Shown: one piece after another, positions 32,602-35,690 of the stretch | How the letters are laid out: each line of letters begins with the position of its first letter | Position numbering within the stretch: position 1 is the stretch's first letter | Origin: an uncultured Burkholderiales bacterium | Lineage (GTDB): Bacteria > Pseudomonadota > Gammaproteobacteria > Burkholderiales > Burkholderiaceae_C | Reading direction: 5' to 3' | NCBI GenBank assembly: GCA_903871545.1 | Contig: CAIQHG010000017.1 | Coordinates: 1-35,690 of the forward strand | DNA: 35,690 nucleotides | Program-made: the position numbers and the translations under genes | The notes under the pieces: model-generated | What the model was told of the DNA's origin: nothing | Database searches by the model: none | What the model saw: the letters and a program-made list of their open reading frames with translations, nothing else

Positions 32602-33543
32602 ATGATGGCACAAAGTAAAAATACACGAAACGAACAAGACGGGGACAACGCCGTTATTGAAGACGAGTTCGTGCCTGCTGCAAGCGCGCCAGTGGTTGAA
32701 CCCGAGGGCGATGAGTATGAGGAGTACGAGGAGGAAGAGTACACCGAGGAAGACGAGGAAAGCGGGCACGAGGATAGCGAGTTGGCCTCTGGTTTGGATG
32801 ATCTTCAAAACCAAGCGTTGAACTCAGTTGAAGTTGCAAAGCAACTTGAACAACTAACTGATGTGGTGCTCAGCTCTGCTGAGGTTTCGACGCGATCAGC
32901 CTCGGTTGCCGCGGATGTGAGCCACGACATGAGGCTCGTAATGGAGAGTGTCAGTCAGGACCATTTAACCAATATTCGAAACTCTCGAATCATGATGGGC
33001 GCAATGTTGTTCTTTCTAGTGATAGGCCTTGGTACGTTCTTTGCCATATCAACTAAGATGCAACTCAATATTGGTCAGCTAGATGCCATGTCTTTGGCAG
33101 TTGGGAAAAGAATTGTTGAACTAGATGCCACTGTTTCTGCTTTCACCCAATCCACTCGTTCGATGAACGAGTTGACCGAAAAGCTTGAAGAAATGAACCA
33201 TAGCCAAGGCAAATTGGAGGGCAAGTTTGAGGAGATCAATAAGCAAATGGCAACAATCCCTGCTCAAGTGGCCGATCAGTCCTCGAAATCTTTAGAAGCT
33301 AAGTTGCAAGCACTGGAAAAACAGCTCCAGTCCATGGACGCTAAAGTCCAAGCGATCGCTAATCGATCTGCACAGTCCACATCGGCTGGAGATGTTCAAA
33401 AATTAAAGAAAGAGTTGGACGCTGCGAATGCAAAGATTCGTGAAAAGGGCGAACCTAAATCTGAAGCTAAGTCCCCTGCACCTACTCCCGCTCCCGTGCT
33501 CGCCACTAGGCAAGAGCCAAAGCCTGGACCTAGTCAGAGGTAG
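32602..33543 (+). CDS. Membrane-anchored coiled-coil protein with acidic N-terminus, unknown function
   Basis: A 313-residue protein starting MMAQSKNTRNEQDG; ATG 32602 has AAGGA upstream. Residues about 35-60 are extremely acidic (EYEEYEEEEYTEEDEE). A helical segment follows, then one membrane helix at about 132-154 (MMGAMLFFLVIGLGTFFAIS). A long coiled coil at about 165-285 holds LNELTEKLEEM-type heptads and LEAKLQALEKQLQSMDAKVQ. A Pro/Lys/Ala tail ends the protein. The topology suggests a cytoplasmic acidic head and a periplasmic coil. It is 46 bp after the DN-repeat gene and probably in the same transcript. No family name is recognised. Confidence 0.75.
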   Translation: MMAQSKNTRNEQDGDNAVIEDEFVPAASAPVVEPEGDEYEEYEEEEYTEEDEESGHEDSELASGLDDLQNQALNSVEVAKQLEQLTDVVLSSAEVSTRSASVAADVSHDMRLVMESVSQDHLTNIRNSRIMMGAMLFFLVIGLGTFFAISTKMQLNIGQLDAMSLAVGKRIVELDATVSAFTQSTRSMNELTEKLEEMNHSQGKLEGKFEEINKQMATIPAQVADQSSKSLEAKLQALEKQLQSMDAKVQAIANRSAQSTSAGDVQKLKKELDAANAKIREKGEPKSEAKSPAPTPAPVLATRQEPKPGPSQR

Positions 33544-33603
33544 GTTTTAAAAAGCTGAGTCTGGAGTCAAAAATTACGCATTCTCAGAGTTATTGCAACT
33601 GCA

Positions 33604-33621
33604 AGTGCGAGTGCGAGTGCG
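33604..33621 (+). repeat. Short hexanucleotide repeat AGTGCG x 3
   Basis: Three perfect copies with imperfect units on both sides, in the 124-bp non-coding gap between the coiled-coil gene and the convergent glutamate-synthase-like gene. No clear terminator was found in this gap. Confidence 0.7.
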
Positions 33622-33667
33622 AGTGGCGTCTATATGGATGCACCTAATTAACTAATTAAACTGTTTT

Positions 33668-35344
33668 TCAATGGGCCTTTAGGTTAAAGCTTTTAGCGTC
33701 AGCCATGGGCCAATAAGTTGTGTACAAGGCGGGCAACGCTTTGGGGTGTGTATGTTGATTGGCGCCTAAAGTGTTGTCGCTGTCTTGGCCGAAGTTTTCT
33801 GGTGTTAGTGAGTTCTCCTTTACCTCTGGAAATAGGGTAGAGAGGGACTTGGTCTGTGACTCACTGACTCTTCGAACGATGTGGTGAAGGTTCAGTTGCT
33901 TGGGTGAGCTCAGCCCCGCAGCTTCCAATATTTCCTTAAATGCTTCTAGCGTATTTTTGTGAAAATTCATCACCCGCTGCGCTTTACTTGGAACTACGAG
34001 CGCAATTTGTCGAACAGGATCTTGCGTGGCCACCCCAGTTGGGCAGTTTCCCGTGTGACAGGTCTGGGCTTGAATACAGCCTAGCGCAAACATAAATCCG
34101 CGCGCACTATTGCACCAGTCGGCACCTAAGGCAAGGGCGCGGGCGATATCAAAGCCGCTGATGATCTTTCCACTTGCACCGATTTTAATGTGCTCCCTAA
34201 GACCAGCTCCAACGAGCGTATTGTGCACAAGTCTGAGTCCCTCTTGGAGTGGCATACCGATGTGGTCCGAGAACTCCAAAGGAGCAGCTCCAGTGCCCCC
34301 TTCTGCGCCGTCAACGACGATAAAGTCGGGTAGTATTTTTGATTCAAGCATGGCCTTAACGATCGCAAACCACTCCCACGGATGACCAATACACAGTTTG
34401 ATTCCGACAGGCTTTGCGCCTGACAACTGTCTGAGCTCAGCCACAAAAGCGAGCAACCCCAGGGGCGTTGAAAATTTAGAATGAGCAGACGGTGATACGC
34501 AGTCAACACCTTGCTCGACGCCTCTTGCCTGAGCTATTTCAGGGGTCACTTTAGGGCCTGGTAAAACACCCCCGTGTCCAGGCTTTGCACCTTGACTGAG
34601 TTTGATCTCAATCATCTTAACCTGAGGGTCTAGTGCGTTTTGTTTGAAGTGCTCAGCACTAAAGTTTCCCTGCGTATCGCGACAACCAAAATAGCCAGAT
34701 GCAACCTCCCAAATAATATCGCCCCCGTGAACTCGGTGGTGAATGGAGATGGAGCCCTCGCCGGTGTCATGGGCAAATCCCCCCATCTTCGCGCCTTTGT
34801 TGAGGGCTAAGATCGCATTGGCACTTAACGCGCCAAAACTCATGGCGGAGATGTTAAAAAGACTCATAGAGTAAGGCGCGCTGCATTCCCCCGCACCAAT
34901 GCGTATTCTGAAATCATGGGACTCAATCACGCTGGGGGATATGGAGTGGTTGATCCACTCATGACCAATAGCCTGAACGTTCAGATCGGTTCCAAAGGGG
35001 TGTTTGTCTGAATCGCCTTTTGAGCGTGAGTAAACCAAACTGCGCTGAGCCCTTGAAAAAGGGGTGGCATCGGTCTCACTTTCAATAAAATATTGCCTGA
35101 TCTCTGGGCGGATGAATTCAAGCATAAATCTCATGTGTCCCAAAATGGGATAGTTCCTGAGAATGGAGTGATGCTTTTGTTGAAGATCGTAGACCCCAAC
35201 ACCCACCAAAAACGTAAAGACGCTCAGTTCAAAAAAACCGTGCCCAGTTGCTAAGAAAAAAACAAGAGATATGCAAAATCCTGCGAGTACTGCAAAAAAA
35301 GTACTATACCGAATTGGAAATACTGAGTTGATTCGTTCAAACAT
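33668..35344 (-). CDS. FMN-binding glutamate synthase family protein (membrane-anchored)
   Basis: Flavin/iron-sulfur protein related to the synthase domain of glutamate synthase large subunit, without the N-terminal amidotransferase. Two membrane helices lie at about 14-33 and 37-52. The alpha/beta-barrel carries VDGAEGGTGAAPLEFSDHIG and IKIGASGKIISGFDIARALA (FMN/2-oxoglutarate region). CIQAQTCHTGNCPTG at about 422-436 supplies the three cysteines of a 3Fe-4S cluster. Start ATG 35344; 558 residues, the usual length of this stand-alone family. The real substrate of stand-alone members is not well established. It is monocistronic here and faces the preceding genes. Confidence 0.92.
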   Translation of the reverse strand: MFERINSVFPIRYSTFFAVLAGFCISLVFFLATGHGFFELSVFTFLVGVGVYDLQQKHHSILRNYPILGHMRFMLEFIRPEIRQYFIESETDATPFSRAQRSLVYSRSKGDSDKHPFGTDLNVQAIGHEWINHSISPSVIESHDFRIRIGAGECSAPYSMSLFNISAMSFGALSANAILALNKGAKMGGFAHDTGEGSISIHHRVHGGDIIWEVASGYFGCRDTQGNFSAEHFKQNALDPQVKMIEIKLSQGAKPGHGGVLPGPKVTPEIAQARGVEQGVDCVSPSAHSKFSTPLGLLAFVAELRQLSGAKPVGIKLCIGHPWEWFAIVKAMLESKILPDFIVVDGAEGGTGAAPLEFSDHIGMPLQEGLRLVHNTLVGAGLREHIKIGASGKIISGFDIARALALGADWCNSARGFMFALGCIQAQTCHTGNCPTGVATQDPVRQIALVVPSKAQRVMNFHKNTLEAFKEILEAAGLSSPKQLNLHHIVRRVSESQTKSLSTLFPEVKENSLTPENFGQDSDNTLGANQHTHPKALPALYTTYWPMADAKSFNLKAH

Positions 35345-35635
35345 GGTGTTCTGGTTTTTTGTGTTTTTGACTAAAAAGTGGGACGAATAAGGCTTGAGTT
35401 TGAAGATATGGGGTGAGAGTTGAGCTTTTTTTTCGTGTTTAAAAAAATTAAAAAGGCGAAGTTAAAAAAATCATTTTCCAAAAGATATCACACATACAGG
35501 ATGTCTGGTGTGAAAAAACAAGAATAAAAAGTAATTTTTTAAATGACGCTTTGAGCAAAATTTTCGCGCATCCCCCGACTACAGCGAAGCTTAGTCGCGG
35601 GTCAAGCGAAAGGAGCCGAAGGCGACATGCGTCAC
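35345..35635. other. Intergenic region, AT-rich then hairpin-rich
   Basis: No complete gene is seen. Positions 35345-35560 are AT-rich and include an inverted repeat TCACAC (35488-35493)/GTGTGA (35508-35513) that may end transcription entering from the right. Positions 35570-35635 are GC-richer, with a 9-bp hairpin having a one-base bulge and GAA loop (35576-35597) and a small GCC-GAA-GGC hairpin (35615-35623). Confidence 0.5.
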
Positions 35636-35689
35636 CTACGGAGGCGATTCTTGATCCTGGATATACGCAACGAGCTGCTCGATGCTCGC
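35636..35689 (-). CDS. Possible C-terminal end of an unidentified protein (5' partial)
   Basis: On the minus strand a frame enters from the right edge and reads ASIEQLVAYIQDQESPP before a TAG at 35636-35638. The sequence looks like a helical protein end, and the local GC content is higher than in the rest of the window. A mobile-element protein is possible, but 17 residues are too few to identify it. Confidence 0.3.
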   Translation of the reverse strand, partial: ASIEQLVAYIQDQESPP

Positions 35690-35690
35690 A

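Noticed and set aside
35488..35513. Strong terminator for the plus strand
   Set aside because: The TCACAC/GTGTGA stem is followed by A residues on the plus strand, and on the minus strand only by a weak T-run.

Overview
The window looks like a chromosomal stretch of a polarly or laterally flagellated betaproteobacterium, plausibly Burkholderiales. This rests on the flagellar gene order, the sigma-54/FleQ-like control and the character of the FliE/FliF/FliG/FliO proteins. Genus cannot be read from the sequence. Base composition is moderate and even, except for a short GC-richer, hairpin-rich patch at the right edge.

Layout. Positions 1-3853 hold the 3' end of an Ala/Ser/Thr/Gly-rich protein followed by a type I secretion ABC transporter (degenerate C39 domain) and its HlyD-type adaptor. 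Positions 3862-8682 form a glycosyltransferase island: a TPR plus O-GlcNAc-transferase-like protein carrying a (Ser-Thr)9 hexanucleotide microsatellite, two minus-strand glycosyltransferases, and one plus-strand glycosyltransferase. Positions 8831-13428 hold a TPR-like 154-residue protein, a giant 1176-residue flagellin and a small four-cysteine protein; the first two have their own sigma-54 promoters. Positions 13522-15309 hold a third sigma-54 promoter and an NtrC/FleQ-class activator with a degenerate receiver. Positions 15362-23504 are fliE, fliF, fliG, fliH, an unnamed gene, fliI and fliJ. A minus-strand Rossmann (methyltransferase-like) gene and a 12-bp minisatellite separate this from fliO, fliP, fliQ, fliR and flhB (24701-28124). 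Positions 28184-33543 encode a DamX-like SPOR protein, a 697-residue low-complexity repeat protein and a membrane-anchored coiled-coil protein. A minus-strand FMN/Fe-S glutamate-synthase-like enzyme closes the window.

How the parts fit. FliE/F/G build the rod base, MS ring and switch. FliH/I/J are the export ATPase complex and FliO/P/Q/R/FlhB the export gate. The activator probably drives the sigma-54 promoters, and the glycosyltransferases may decorate the Ser/Thr-rich flagellin or a type I secreted surface protein. fliK, fliL, fliM, fliN, flhA, fliD and fliS are not in the window.

The most unusual item is the gene between fliH and fliI. It encodes a stand-alone copy of the C-terminal half of FliF (second membrane helix, linker and FliG-binding tail; 19 of the last 42 residues identical to the FliF in this window) without any ring-building domains. 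Other notable items are the giant flagellin with a duplicated IN-motif module, a FliH about three times normal size, an NPQH instead of NPTH cleavage motif in FlhB, the roughly 12-residue DN-type repeat protein, and recurrent in-phase tandem repeats in unrelated genes.
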